Source: an uncultured Oscillibacter sp.
GTDB taxonomy: Bacteria; Bacillota; Clostridia; Oscillospirales; Oscillospiraceae
Length of the DNA: 12,262 nt
Reading direction: 5' to 3'
NCBI GenBank assembly: GCA_910585165.1
Contig: CAJUBX010000072.1
Coordinates: 1 to 12,262 of the forward strand
Position 1 is the first letter of the stretch, and every line of letters starts with the position of its first letter. Below are positions 1 through 6,999 of the stretch, piece by piece. The notes beneath the pieces were generated by a model. That model was not told the origin of the DNA and made no database searches. It saw nothing but the letters and a program-made list of their open reading frames with translations. Both the position numbers and the translations under genes were made by a program.

Positions 1-668
1 ACAAGGAGTACCTCTCCAAGAAGTCCCTGTGGATCTTCGGCGGCGACGGCTGGGCTTACGATATCGGCTTCGGCGGCGTGGACCACGTCCTGGCCTCCGG
101 CAACGACGTGAACATCTTCGTCTTCGACACCGAGGTCTATTCCAACACCGGCGGCCAGGCTTCCAAGGCCTCCAACATCGGCCAGGTGGCGCAGTTCGCC
201 GCCGCCGGCAAGGAGATCAAGAAGAAGTCCCTCGCCGAAATCGCCATGAGCTACGGCTATATCTACGTGGCCCAGGTGGCCATGGGCGCCAACCCCGCCC
301 AGACCCTCAAGGCCATTCAGGAGGCCGAGGCCTATCCCGGCCCGTCCCTGATCATCGCCTACTCTCCCTGCGAGATGCACAGCATCAAGGGCGGCATGAT
401 GAACTGCCAGGCCGAGATGAAGAAGGCCGTGGAGTGCGGCTACTGGAACCTGTTCCGCTTCAACCCCGCCGCCGAGGGCGCGAAGTTCACCCTGGATTCC
501 AAGGAGCCCGCCGGCGGGTATCAGGAGTTCCTGATGAACGAGGCCCGCTACAGCCGCCTGACCCGCGAGTTCCCCGACCGGGCCAGCGAGCTGTTCCAGC
601 GCAACGAGAAGGCGGCTATGGACCGCTACCAGCACCTGCTGAAGCTCAAGGAGATGTACGCGGAGTAA
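1..668 (+). CDS. nifJ: Pyruvate:ferredoxin (flavodoxin) oxidoreductase, C-terminal part (5' end outside window)
   Basis: This is the 3' end of a homodimeric PFOR, which decarboxylates pyruvate to acetyl-CoA and CO2 and reduces ferredoxin in the cytoplasm of anaerobes. The frame is open from base 3 and ends with TAA at 666-668, giving about 221 residues of a protein that is usually close to 1,170. The visible part is the thiamine-pyrophosphate-binding domain and tail. GGDGWAYDIGFGGVDH is the Mg/TPP motif of the family, followed by DTEVYSNTGGQASK and the conserved YSPCEMHSIKGGM with its cysteine. The iron-sulfur and pyruvate-binding domains lie upstream of the window. The first internal ATG (78) is not the start, because the TPP motif begins upstream of it. 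Transcription probably ends at the hairpin at 812-837. Identification is very secure from these motifs. Confidence 0.96.
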   Translation, partial: KEYLSKKSLWIFGGDGWAYDIGFGGVDHVLASGNDVNIFVFDTEVYSNTGGQASKASNIGQVAQFAAAGKEIKKKSLAEIAMSYGYIYVAQVAMGANPAQTLKAIQEAEAYPGPSLIIAYSPCEMHSIKGGMMNCQAEMKKAVECGYWNLFRFNPAAEGAKFTLDSKEPAGGYQEFLMNEARYSRLTREFPDRASELFQRNEKAAMDRYQHLLKLKEMYAE

Positions 669-693
669 AGCGTCACAAGGTCCGCTTAGCTCC

Positions 694-725
694 GTTCCCG
701 CCGCTGCTCTGCGGCCGGCGGGAAC
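694..725. repeat. Perfect 10-bp inverted repeat in the nifJ 3' untranslated region
   Basis: GTTCCCGCCG at 694-703 is the exact reverse complement of CGGCGGGAAC at 716-725, with a 12-nt loop. No T-run follows, so it is not itself an intrinsic terminator. It lies 25 nt after the nifJ stop and could be an mRNA 3'-end stabilising hairpin or a remnant repeat. Further short GC-rich inverted pieces follow up to about 776. No coding frame is supported in 669-811. Confidence 0.5.
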
Positions 726-805
726 TGCGCACGCTTCCTTGCTCCCCCTTGCGTAACCACGTCCCTGCGGGGGACGGGACAGCCGGGAGTTTTCTGTCCA
801 AGTGC

Positions 806-843
806 AAAAGAGGACCACGGGCGAAAGCCCGTGGTCCTTTTTC
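806..843. terminator. Bidirectional intrinsic terminator shared by nifJ and the S41/small-peptide unit
   Basis: GGACCACGGGC (812-822) pairs perfectly with GCCCGTGGTCC (827-837) across a GAAA tetraloop. It is followed by five T (838-842) on the plus strand. On the minus strand it is followed by TCTTTT (from 806-811). The 11-bp stem can therefore stop nifJ from the left and the minus-strand small gene from the right, whose stop codon lies only about 10 nt away. Confidence 0.9.
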
Positions 844-847
844 ATGC

Positions 848-922
848 TTATTTTTTCCGCCATGCGTCGTTCAGGGCAATGCAGAGAATCGCCTCGAAAA
901 TGCCGATCCATATAACTCCCAT
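848..922 (-). CDS. Predicted 24-residue hydrophobic membrane peptide
   Basis: A very short gene that gene callers would normally drop. An ATG at 920-922 follows a perfect SD (AAGGAG, 930-935) with 7-nt spacing, and the frame runs 24 codons to TAA at 848-850, just before the terminator hairpin. The peptide begins MGVIWIGIFEAIL and ends NDAWRKK. It is a single hydrophobic helix of about 17 residues interrupted by one glutamate (about position 10), with a basic C-terminal tail, as in single-pass membrane microproteins. Its SD overlaps the stop codon of the upstream S41/SLH gene, so it is probably co-transcribed and translationally coupled with it. I recognise no family. The placement between a perfect SD and a terminator makes chance unlikely, but expression is unproven. 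Confidence 0.7.
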   Translation of the reverse strand: MGVIWIGIFEAILCIALNDAWRKK

Positions 923-929
923 AGCGGCA

Positions 930-935
930 CTCCTT
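930..935 (-). promoter_or_regulatory. Shine-Dalgarno site of the 24-residue peptide gene
   Basis: AAGGAG read on the minus strand, 7 nt upstream of the ATG at 922. It overlaps the TAA stop (934-936) of the S41/SLH gene, the usual geometry of translational coupling. This site is the main reason for calling the short gene. Confidence 0.7.
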
Positions 936-2658
936 ACTTTGTAAGCTCCGCCAGCGCCGCCGCCAGCTCCTCCCCCTGGGAGCGGGTGAGCCCCTGGGTG
1001 AAGTCTGCTCCGGCGGGCAGAAGCCCCAGGTCCCAGGCCCTTGTCACGGCCTCCTGGCTTCCGCCCTGGGCCAGCGCCGCCGGAAGGGGGCCCTGGCGGT
1101 TTTTGGACGGGTCCGGCTGGAGGCCCAGGGCCTTCGCCGCCCGGCCCAGGAACACCGCCGCCTCTTTCCAGGTAACAGGCCGGGCGGCGGAGAAGGCCCC
1201 GTCGGAGCCCCCTCCGGCAATGCCCTGCTCCTTGGCCCAGGCCAGGGCGGGGAGATACCACTCGACGCCGAAGCAGTCCGCAAAGGGAAGCTCCTCCCCG
1301 ATCTCCACAGCGGGGCTTTCCAGCGCTTCATAGAGCTGGCCGATAAACCGTCCCCGGGTCAGGGGCGCGCCGGGGTGCTTCGCGGGTATGAGCTGCTGCG
1401 CCGGGGCGGCGAGGCACCACTCCGCCAGGGTGTCCTTGCCGTTCAGGGTGTCCTCCAGGGTCTGACAGACCAGAATGTCCGGCTCCAGGGCCTCCACGCC
1501 CCGGCCCGCTCCTGCGTCCAGGAGGGTGTTCAGGTCAAAGTAGTTGGTGGAGACCTGACCCTGGATTTTGGAATTGGGCAGGGTAAAGGTCCGCACTTCC
1601 CCGAAGTGGCAGACGCTTCCCCCGGCGGGCTCTCCCGCCAGCACGCCGCCCATCTCCTGGATTTCCACAGCGTTGATAAGGGCGGAGGAGAAGGTGGTCT
1701 CTCCAATGAGCCCTATCAGCTTCGCACCGCCGTCCATGGCCTCCCGCAGGACCTCAAACAGGGGCCAGATCACGCCGTCGGACCCGCCGCCGTTGCTGCG
1801 CAGGTCCAGCAAAATCCGGCTATAGCTCCCGGCGTTCAGCTCCTTTGCCACGGCGGCGGCGAAATCCTCCATGGAAAGGTCCTCCGCCTCCATGCAGACA
1901 TTATACTGGATATAATAGGCATCCTCCGTCAGGGGCTTGGCCCAGTAGTAAGCATCCCGCGCCGCCGTCTCCGGCTGGGCTTTGATCTGACCGGCGAGCC
2001 GCGCGATTTCTGCCTTGCCCATGGCCTCCAGGTTCATGGGCTCCAGGCGGAGGACCGTTCCGTTTTTCACAGCAATTTCCAGGGGCTTCCCGGCTTCCAC
2101 CAGGCCCAGGTATTCATAGATGTCGGCAACGTTGCAGGCCTGCCGGAACCGGGAGTGAAGAAACCCAGGATTGTCGGCCCCGAAAATCTGCCCATATGCC
2201 GCCACGGTTTCCGCCACGGGCCGCCCCGCCAGGGAAACGATCTCCTGGCCCAGCAGGTCCCGGTGCTCCGCAGGCAGGGCGGCGAGATACCAGCGGTTTT
2301 CCCGCCGGATGGCGGCGAAGGGATACCCCCGGAAATCAGCGGCGTCACCCCTGATGAAAACGGAGGTGTGGGAATCCTTCACCAGCGCCGACAGGCGCAT
2401 GAGGTCCAGGAGAAACTCCGTGTCGCCGGCGGTGTCCAGCCGTCCCTCGATCTCCGCCTTCAGCGCCAGGAATTCGTCTTCCGGCGTGTTGGCAAAGGCG
2501 TTGGGGTGGGCCTCCAGCAGGACCTTCTCATAAAGGAAATCCAGGTCCTCCTGCCGCTGCTTCGAGTTCAGCGGCTCCGCCGCTGCCGCCGGAACCGCCA
2601 GCAGCGCCGCCAGGCAGAGCCCCAGAACCCGCCCGGCCAGGGTTTTCAGCTTCTTCAT
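934..2658 (-). CDS. Secreted S41-family protease-like protein with C-terminal SLH repeats
   Basis: 574 residues. Residues 1-28 are a signal peptide (MKKLK start, hydrophobic core, AAAA before the mature end), so the protein acts outside the membrane. The middle resembles S41 (tail-specific/tricorn-like) peptidases: LVKDSHTSV (92-100) carries the DxHT-type histidine H97, LDLRSNGGG (284-292) is the family's core loop, and GETTFSSALINA (319-330) holds the probable nucleophile S324 or S325. No CtpA-type lysine is evident, so a tricorn-like Ser/His arrangement is more likely than Ser/Lys. From about residue 433 to the end there are two to three SLH repeats (AWAKEQGIAGGGSDGAFS, then PVTWKEAAVFLG), which normally bind cell-wall secondary polymer. 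The ATG at 2658 is preferred over an in-frame TTG at 2673 because GGAGG (2667-2671) sits 8 nt before it. The gene has its own promoter and is followed by a small peptide gene. The substrate is unknown. Confidence 0.85.
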   Translation of the reverse strand: MKKLKTLAGRVLGLCLAALLAVPAAAAEPLNSKQRQEDLDFLYEKVLLEAHPNAFANTPEDEFLALKAEIEGRLDTAGDTEFLLDLMRLSALVKDSHTSVFIRGDAADFRGYPFAAIRRENRWYLAALPAEHRDLLGQEIVSLAGRPVAETVAAYGQIFGADNPGFLHSRFRQACNVADIYEYLGLVEAGKPLEIAVKNGTVLRLEPMNLEAMGKAEIARLAGQIKAQPETAARDAYYWAKPLTEDAYYIQYNVCMEAEDLSMEDFAAAVAKELNAGSYSRILLDLRSNGGGSDGVIWPLFEVLREAMDGGAKLIGLIGETTFSSALINAVEIQEMGGVLAGEPAGGSVCHFGEVRTFTLPNSKIQGQVSTNYFDLNTLLDAGAGRGVEALEPDILVCQTLEDTLNGKDTLAEWCLAAPAQQLIPAKHPGAPLTRGRFIGQLYEALESPAVEIGEELPFADCFGVEWYLPALAWAKEQGIAGGGSDGAFSAARPVTWKEAAVFLGRAAKALGLQPDPSKNRQGPLPAALAQGGSQEAVTRAWDLGLLPAGADFTQGLTRSQGEELAAALAELTK

Positions 2659-2693
2659 AAAATGCGCCTCCAATTCACTAGTTCAATAATACA

Positions 2694-2722
2694 ATAATAC
2701 GACTGGAACCCCAAAAAGTCAA
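2694..2722 (-). promoter_or_regulatory. Sigma-A-type promoter of the S41/SLH gene
   Basis: On the minus strand TTGACT (-35, 2717-2722) and TATTAT (-10, 2694-2699) are separated by exactly 17 nt. The start codon lies 35 nt beyond the -10. This AT-rich patch stands out from the GC-rich surroundings and shows that the protease gene is not simply read through from the M3 peptidase operon, which ends at the terminator just upstream. Confidence 0.85.
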
Positions 2723-2760
2723 GCCCCAAATCACAATACGGGACAGGCGGAGGAAATTCT

Positions 2761-2791
2761 TCAAAAAGAGGACCGCCTTTTCAGGCGGTCC
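2761..2791 (-). terminator. Intrinsic terminator of the apbE-to-M3-peptidase operon
   Basis: On the minus strand GGACCGCC (2791-2784) pairs with GGCGGTCC (2777-2770) around a TGAAAA loop and is followed by TCTTTTT. It lies 16 nt after the stop codon of the M3 peptidase gene and closes the six-gene operon. Confidence 0.9.
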
Positions 2792-2807
2792 CTTTGAAAG
2801 CGGGTTT

Positions 2808-4796
2808 TTACAGCTCCCAGGGGGGCTTTTTGTCCGGGACGGACCAGGGGTCCGGCCCAGGGGAGCGGTGTTCCGGAGCTCTCTTCGGATCGAGGCGGTC
2901 TTTTCGCCGGGACTTCGAGAGCGCGGGCCATGCCTGATGCGTTTGAATGAAGCGCATACAGCGGGTTACGGCCACCAGGCAGAAGACGATATACGCCACA
3001 GCAATGCACACCATTGCCATCTGCGCAGCGGAGAGCCCCTTTTTGCCGCCGTAGGATACGTCCTTCCCGTCCAGATAGTCCTCCAGCGTCTCCGCCAGGG
3101 CGGGGACGGTCTCCGGGTCAAAGATATCCCGGAGGCCCGCCTCCTCCGCCGCCGCCCGGTAGGGCAGGGAGAGGGACAGGGCGGAGAGCTCCAGATAGAC
3201 CTCCCGGCCCTGCCGGGGATGGTCCAGGTAGAGGAACCACAGGTCCAGGGCGGAGAGGGCGGAGGTGGCGTAGCTGATAAAGTACAGGGGATTTTGGAAG
3301 TTGTGGGCGTTTTCCACCCAGGTGGGGTCTGCTTCCACGCCGGGGCCGTAGGAATAGCCGTACTCCTCCGAAAGCTCCTTGAAAAGCCGGTCCAAATCCT
3401 CCACGGTCATCTCCGGATTCCGATAGGCCGCCGCCTGAAACTCGTCGTAAAGGCAGCCGTCCAGAACGGAGTCCAAAATGTTGTAAAGAACGGCGTCCCG
3501 GTAAACCGTTCCGTAGTACTCCCCAAAGAGTTCACCGGCCTGCCCGGCAAACATCAGCTCCAGGGCCTGGGAGTGGATTTCCCCCACGTCGATGTTGAAA
3601 TCGGACCAGAGGTCATGCTGGGTGCAGTGGAAGGTTTCGAAAAAGTGGCCGAACTCGTGGACCGTATCGCTGAGGTCCTGGTAGTCCCCATAGGGACTGT
3701 TAAAGATGAAGGCGCTGCCATAGGCGGGCAGGGCCACGGTGTAGCCGGTGGGCAGCTTGGAAGCGCCGTATTCAATGTCGTAGAGATGGTGGGCCCGCAT
3801 AAAGCGGAAGGTGTCCGCCATCTCCCGGTCGAAGGACTCCGCGAAGGGCTGGATTGCGTCCAGAACCTCCTCGCCGCTCATCCGGCTCTGGACGCTGAGG
3901 GCACGCAGGTCCCGGTCGCTGGACTCCTCTAAAAGCCGGAGCTGGAGGGGGAGGATATGGCGCTTTGCCGCTTCCCGGAGCTTTGCCGCGTCCTCCAGGC
4001 CGTAGTCCCGGGTGTAGAGGGCCTCGTAGGCGTATTCGGCATAATCGCTGTAGTCCGCCCGCCGGGCAAGGTCCGTCCGCAGCCGCACCAGCTGGAGGTA
4101 TACCTCTCCGGCGGCCCGGTACTGCCCGGCCGTCAGGGCCTCGCTGAGGGCCGCGGCGGTTTCCCCGTCCGTACCGGCATCCTCCAGGTCCTCCGCCGTC
4201 CAGACGCGCCCCTCCCACTGGACGGGAACGCCCTGGGCCATGATCCGGTCATACTCCTGGATGAGGCGGTCCTCCTCCTGGTAAAGGGCGGACTCCTCCT
4301 CCGTCAGGCCCCGGTAGCCCAGAAGGCTTTGGGCCGCGCCCTCCCCCGCGTCCTCGTCCAGGATGCCGCCGTAAGGGGAGGAGGCCACGGCGGAGAGTAC
4401 CTGGTAGCAACGGTCATAGAGCCGGGTCTGCTGGGCGGAGAGCTCCAGGTACAGCGCCGAGGATTCCGGGTCCCCGCCGGAGGCGTCGTATTGAATGGAG
4501 GCGAGATTGGCCTTGGTGACCAGGAGGTTCATCTCCTCCAGGACCTGGGCGTAAAGGGCCTGCACCCGGCGGCGGGCCTCCTTGCCGTCCCGGTCCCGGC
4601 TGTGGCGGGAGCAGAGGCCCTCCAGCTCCTTCAGAGCGGAGAGCAGGGCCGTTTCGTCAAAGGCCGTGACAGGGAGCATATCCCCGTAGTCCACCGCCGG
4701 GTGGGCGGAGGCGGGGTATTCCCATTTGACCGCCAGAGCCGCCGGGCCGGGGAGCAGGACCAGCGCCAGCAGCAGACAGAGAATTTTTTTCAGCAT
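2808..4796 (-). CDS. Membrane-anchored M3-family (oligoendopeptidase F-like) zinc peptidase
   Basis: 662 residues. The zinc site HEFGH is at 380-384, and E406 in GEIHSQALE is the probable third ligand, as in M3 oligoendopeptidases. FISYATSALSALDLW further on matches the family's conserved helical segment after the active site. Unlike the usual cytosolic PepF, it starts with a signal peptide (MLKKILCLLLALVLLPG, about residues 1-22) and ends with a transmembrane helix at about 588-610 and a basic 52-residue tail. This predicts an extracellular peptidase held in the membrane with its tail inside. The ATG at 4796 is chosen because GGGAGG precedes it and it starts the signal peptide; the frame stays open far upstream, but only as a shadow of the preceding genes. 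It is the last gene of the operon, 20 nt after the five-TM protein gene. Likely role: cleavage of short peptides at the cell surface; the substrate is unknown. Confidence 0.88.
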   Translation of the reverse strand: MLKKILCLLLALVLLPGPAALAVKWEYPASAHPAVDYGDMLPVTAFDETALLSALKELEGLCSRHSRDRDGKEARRRVQALYAQVLEEMNLLVTKANLASIQYDASGGDPESSALYLELSAQQTRLYDRCYQVLSAVASSPYGGILDEDAGEGAAQSLLGYRGLTEEESALYQEEDRLIQEYDRIMAQGVPVQWEGRVWTAEDLEDAGTDGETAAALSEALTAGQYRAAGEVYLQLVRLRTDLARRADYSDYAEYAYEALYTRDYGLEDAAKLREAAKRHILPLQLRLLEESSDRDLRALSVQSRMSGEEVLDAIQPFAESFDREMADTFRFMRAHHLYDIEYGASKLPTGYTVALPAYGSAFIFNSPYGDYQDLSDTVHEFGHFFETFHCTQHDLWSDFNIDVGEIHSQALELMFAGQAGELFGEYYGTVYRDAVLYNILDSVLDGCLYDEFQAAAYRNPEMTVEDLDRLFKELSEEYGYSYGPGVEADPTWVENAHNFQNPLYFISYATSALSALDLWFLYLDHPRQGREVYLELSALSLSLPYRAAAEEAGLRDIFDPETVPALAETLEDYLDGKDVSYGGKKGLSAAQMAMVCIAVAYIVFCLVAVTRCMRFIQTHQAWPALSKSRRKDRLDPKRAPEHRSPGPDPWSVPDKKPPWEL

Positions 4797-4816
4797 AGGC
4801 GAGACCTCCCGAACCG

Positions 4817-5359
4817 TCAGGATTTTCCTTCTCTCCGCCGCCGCAGGAGCAGCAGGAGCGTACTGGCAACGTCCAGCACGGGGATGAACTGGCAGACGCT
4901 GTGCAAAATGGCGGCGTCCTCCCCGGATTCCCGGAGGCAGCGGATGTACAGCCAGCCCGTAACGCCGCTTTGGATGACCATCAGCCAGGTAAGGCCGACG
5001 GGAATGGGGACCAGGAAGATAAAAACGCCCCGGGACGCGGCCACAATGGCTCCCCAGGCCAGGACGCTCCATAGAAAGTTCAGAATGTGAAAGGGAACGG
5101 CCCCCAGCTTCAGCGTCCGCCAGGCGGAGAGAAGCCGGGCCATGTCGTTGCGGCGGTAGGCGGAAACGGCGGCCCCGGCGCTGATCCAGCCCAAAAGCTG
5201 GACCAGTCCGATCACCAGCAGGTAAACCAGCAGCAGCGTGCCGTTGGAGCGGTTCCAGCCGGCCCCGCCCCAGCCCAGGTACAGTATGCCGATGGGGGCG
5301 GCGACGCTGAACACCAGGTGGACGTACATTCCCGCCAAAAAGAGCTTCGCCGTTTTCAT
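4817..5359 (-). CDS. Five-TM membrane protein of unknown function
   Basis: 180 residues and mostly hydrophobic. Helices are visible at about 5-29, 40-65, 85-107, 112-138 and 152-171, with a basic end (LLRRRREGKS). No catalytic or binding motif is recognised and I cannot place it in a family. Its ATG overlaps the stop of the upstream AAA+ ATPase gene as ATGA (5356-5359), and GGGAGG sits close upstream, so translation is coupled to the ATPase. It is followed 20 nt later by the membrane-tethered M3 peptidase. The context suggests a partner of the ATPase or the peptidase, which is inference only. Confidence 0.82.
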   Translation of the reverse strand: MKTAKLFLAGMYVHLVFSVAAPIGILYLGWGGAGWNRSNGTLLLVYLLVIGLVQLLGWISAGAAVSAYRRNDMARLLSAWRTLKLGAVPFHILNFLWSVLAWGAIVAASRGVFIFLVPIPVGLTWLMVIQSGVTGWLYIRCLRESGEDAAILHSVCQFIPVLDVASTLLLLLRRRREGKS

Positions 5360-6468
5360 GGGTCCTCCCTCTCCGGAGCGGACTTCGCCGCGGCTTCCTG
5401 GACACTTTCCGCCTCCGGGCCCCGGGCGGCCAGCACGTCCGCCGCCGTCAGGCGGGTCAAATCCTCCCGGGTGACATTCTCCAGTCCCGCCAGGCGGGTA
5501 GCCTGGCAGACGAGAATCCGCTCGAAGACGTTCCGCACGCCCCGGGCGTTGCCGAAGGACTCCGGGTCCCGGTTCTCCTCCCGGAGGAGGTCCCGGACCA
5601 GCCCGGCGGCGTTTTCCTCCAGCTCGTAGCAGCCCTTGCGGCAGCGGGCCTTAAAAATCTCCAGCAGCTCCTCCGGCGAGTAGTCCTCGAAGTGGAGAAA
5701 GCGGTTGAACCGGGATTCCAGGCCGGGGTTGGAGTGGATGAAGCGGTCCATCAAATCGCTGTACCCGGCGGCGATGACCACCAGGTCGCGGCGGTGGTCC
5801 TCCATGGCCTTGAGAATGGTGTCAATGGCCTCCTGGCCGAAGTCGCTGCCGGAGGAGCCGTTGAGGGCGTAAGCCTCGTCAATGAACAGCACGCCCCCCA
5901 GGGCCTTGTCGATGGCCTTTTTGGTTTTCAGGGCCGTCTGGCCCACGTAGCCCGCCACCAGCCCGGCCCGGTCCACCTCCACCAGCTGCCCCTTGGAGAG
6001 GATGCCCAGGGAGCGGAAAATCCGGGCCATCAGACGGGCGATGGTGGTCTTCCCGGTGCCGGGGCTGCCGGAGAAGACCATGTGGAGGGACAGCTCCGCC
6101 ACGGGCAGGCCGTTTTGCTCCCGAAGCTGGTGGATTTTCACCAGGTTGATAAGGTTTCGCACCTCTTTTTTCACGGCGGCAAGACCCACGTAGCCCTCCA
6201 GTTCCTGCTGCAGGTCCTCCAGCTTCTCCGGCGGGGGAAGGGTTTCCTCCTCTCCGGCGGCGGCCTGACCGTCCGGGGACTTGGCGGCGGGGGCGCTTTC
6301 CCCGGCGGCGGAGGGCCTGGGCGCTTCGGGGGGCGGTGCGCCTTTGGGCGATTCCGAAGGTGCGCCCCAGAAGTCCGAACCCATCCGGCGGAGGTTGTGC
6401 TCCGTCAGGGTTTGGATAACCTCCAGCTGCTGGAGGATGATTTCGTCCTTTTTGTCCTTCTTGTCCAT
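5356..6468 (-). CDS. CbbX/SpoVK-type AAA+ ATPase
   Basis: 370 residues. Residues 1-85 are a charged start (MDKKDKKDEI) and a Pro/Ala-rich, probably disordered stretch. The AAA+ core has Walker A GSPGTGKT (134-141), Walker B VLFIDEAY (193-200), GYVGQT (173-178, the pore-loop region of this family), AAGY (233-236, sensor 1 area), ESRFNRFLHF with candidate arginine fingers R253/R256, and GNARGVRN (307-314, sensor 2 helix). This pattern is typical of the CbxX/CfqX family, whose members remodel proteins (Rubisco activase CbbX, the sporulation protein SpoVK). No Rubisco gene is present here. The ATG at 6468 has AAAGG about 9 nt upstream and lies 5 nt after the Gx-transporter stop; the frame extends further upstream only as a shadow. 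The ATPase is soluble, so its target is probably the cytoplasmic side of a membrane protein encoded nearby (inferred). Confidence 0.92.
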   Translation of the reverse strand: MDKKDKKDEIILQQLEVIQTLTEHNLRRMGSDFWGAPSESPKGAPPPEAPRPSAAGESAPAAKSPDGQAAAGEEETLPPPEKLEDLQQELEGYVGLAAVKKEVRNLINLVKIHQLREQNGLPVAELSLHMVFSGSPGTGKTTIARLMARIFRSLGILSKGQLVEVDRAGLVAGYVGQTALKTKKAIDKALGGVLFIDEAYALNGSSGSDFGQEAIDTILKAMEDHRRDLVVIAAGYSDLMDRFIHSNPGLESRFNRFLHFEDYSPEELLEIFKARCRKGCYELEENAAGLVRDLLREENRDPESFGNARGVRNVFERILVCQATRLAGLENVTREDLTRLTAADVLAARGPEAESVQEAAAKSAPEREDP

Positions 6469-6473
6469 ATCGT

Positions 6474-6989
6474 TCAGCCTTTCATCAAGCCGGTGCGGCG
6501 CAGTCCCTGGAACAGGCAGGCGCAGGCCAATCCGGTCAATCCTCCGGTAAGCAGGGATACCGCCAGCAAAACGGGCAGATAATAGAGGGGAGCCGCGCTG
6601 CCCAGGGTCAGCGCCGCGGCGGCGATCTGCCCGCAGTTGTGGGCCGCCGCGCCGCCTGCGGACACCCCGTAAAGGGAGAGGCCCCGCCGCCGGGAGAGAA
6701 GAACCATGGTCCCCAGGGCGCTGAGCCCCCCGAACAGGGAAAAAATCAGCGCGTTCATGTTCCCGGCAAAGAGGGAGCCCAGGAAGCACCGGGCCAGCAG
6801 AATCAAAAGCGCCTGCCCGGGTCCCAGAGCGTAAAGGGCGAAGACCGTCACGATGTTGGCAAGGCCCAGCTTCACGCCGGGGAGGGGGACGGCCAGGGAG
6901 AGGGGGAACAGGTTTTCCAAGTAGCTCAGCGCCAGGGCCATGGCTGTCAGCAGGGCGCAGAGGGTCAGCTGCTTTGTCGTCAGTTTCAT
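6474..6989 (-). CDS. Gx transporter family / heptaprenyl diphosphate synthase component I-like membrane protein
   Basis: 171 residues with about five to six hydrophobic helices. PGVKLGLANI (37-46) is the family signature, and GAAAHNCGQI (113-122) is a second conserved stretch. Members are often annotated heptaprenyl diphosphate synthase component I but look like small integral membrane carriers similar to ECF substrate-binding components. They sit beside apbE-type genes in anaerobes, and a homologue (DmkB) belongs to the Listeria flavin-based electron-transfer locus. The ATG at 6989 follows TAGGAGG with 6-nt spacing, the TAG being the stop of the upstream NusG-II gene. No polyprenyl-synthase partner is visible in the window. 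The substrate is uncertain. Confidence 0.88.
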   Translation of the reverse strand: MKLTTKQLTLCALLTAMALALSYLENLFPLSLAVPLPGVKLGLANIVTVFALYALGPGQALLILLARCFLGSLFAGNMNALIFSLFGGLSALGTMVLLSRRRGLSLYGVSAGGAAAHNCGQIAAAALTLGSAAPLYYLPVLLAVSLLTGGLTGLACACLFQGLRRTGLMKG

Positions 6990-6999
6990 TCCGCGCCTC

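Noticed and set aside
694..725. Intrinsic terminator for nifJ at the 10-bp inverted repeat
   Set aside because: No T-run follows it; the hairpin at 812-837 with TTTTT is the convincing terminator.
848..1261. 137-codon version of the small minus-strand frame starting far upstream
   Set aside because: The upstream part is a Gly/Pro/Arg-rich shadow of the S41 gene; only the last 24 codons follow an SD and look like a real peptide.
29..1333. Long plus-strand open frame (434 codons) overlapping nifJ
   Set aside because: It is a different frame from the clear PFOR reading, is Arg/Pro-rich, and runs through the terminator hairpin into antisense of the S41 gene; a GC-content shadow.
1375..2697. 440-codon plus-strand frame antisense to the S41/SLH gene
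   Set aside because: No SD, no family motif, and composition rich in Gly/Gln/Val/Arg as expected from antisense of a GC-rich gene; the minus strand has signal peptide, S41 and SLH motifs.
2868..5090. Two large plus-strand frames antisense to the M3 peptidase and the five-TM gene
   Set aside because: They mirror the codon pattern of the real genes, lack initiation signals and show no recognisable domain.
4797..5405. Upstream extension of the M3 peptidase frame by about 203 codons
   Set aside because: It overlaps the five-TM gene out of frame; the internal ATG at 4796 has an SD and starts a proper signal peptide.
6469..6789. Upstream extension of the AAA+ ATPase frame
   Set aside because: It lies inside the Gx transporter gene in another frame; the ATG at 6468 has a ribosome-binding site and the usual short intergenic gap.
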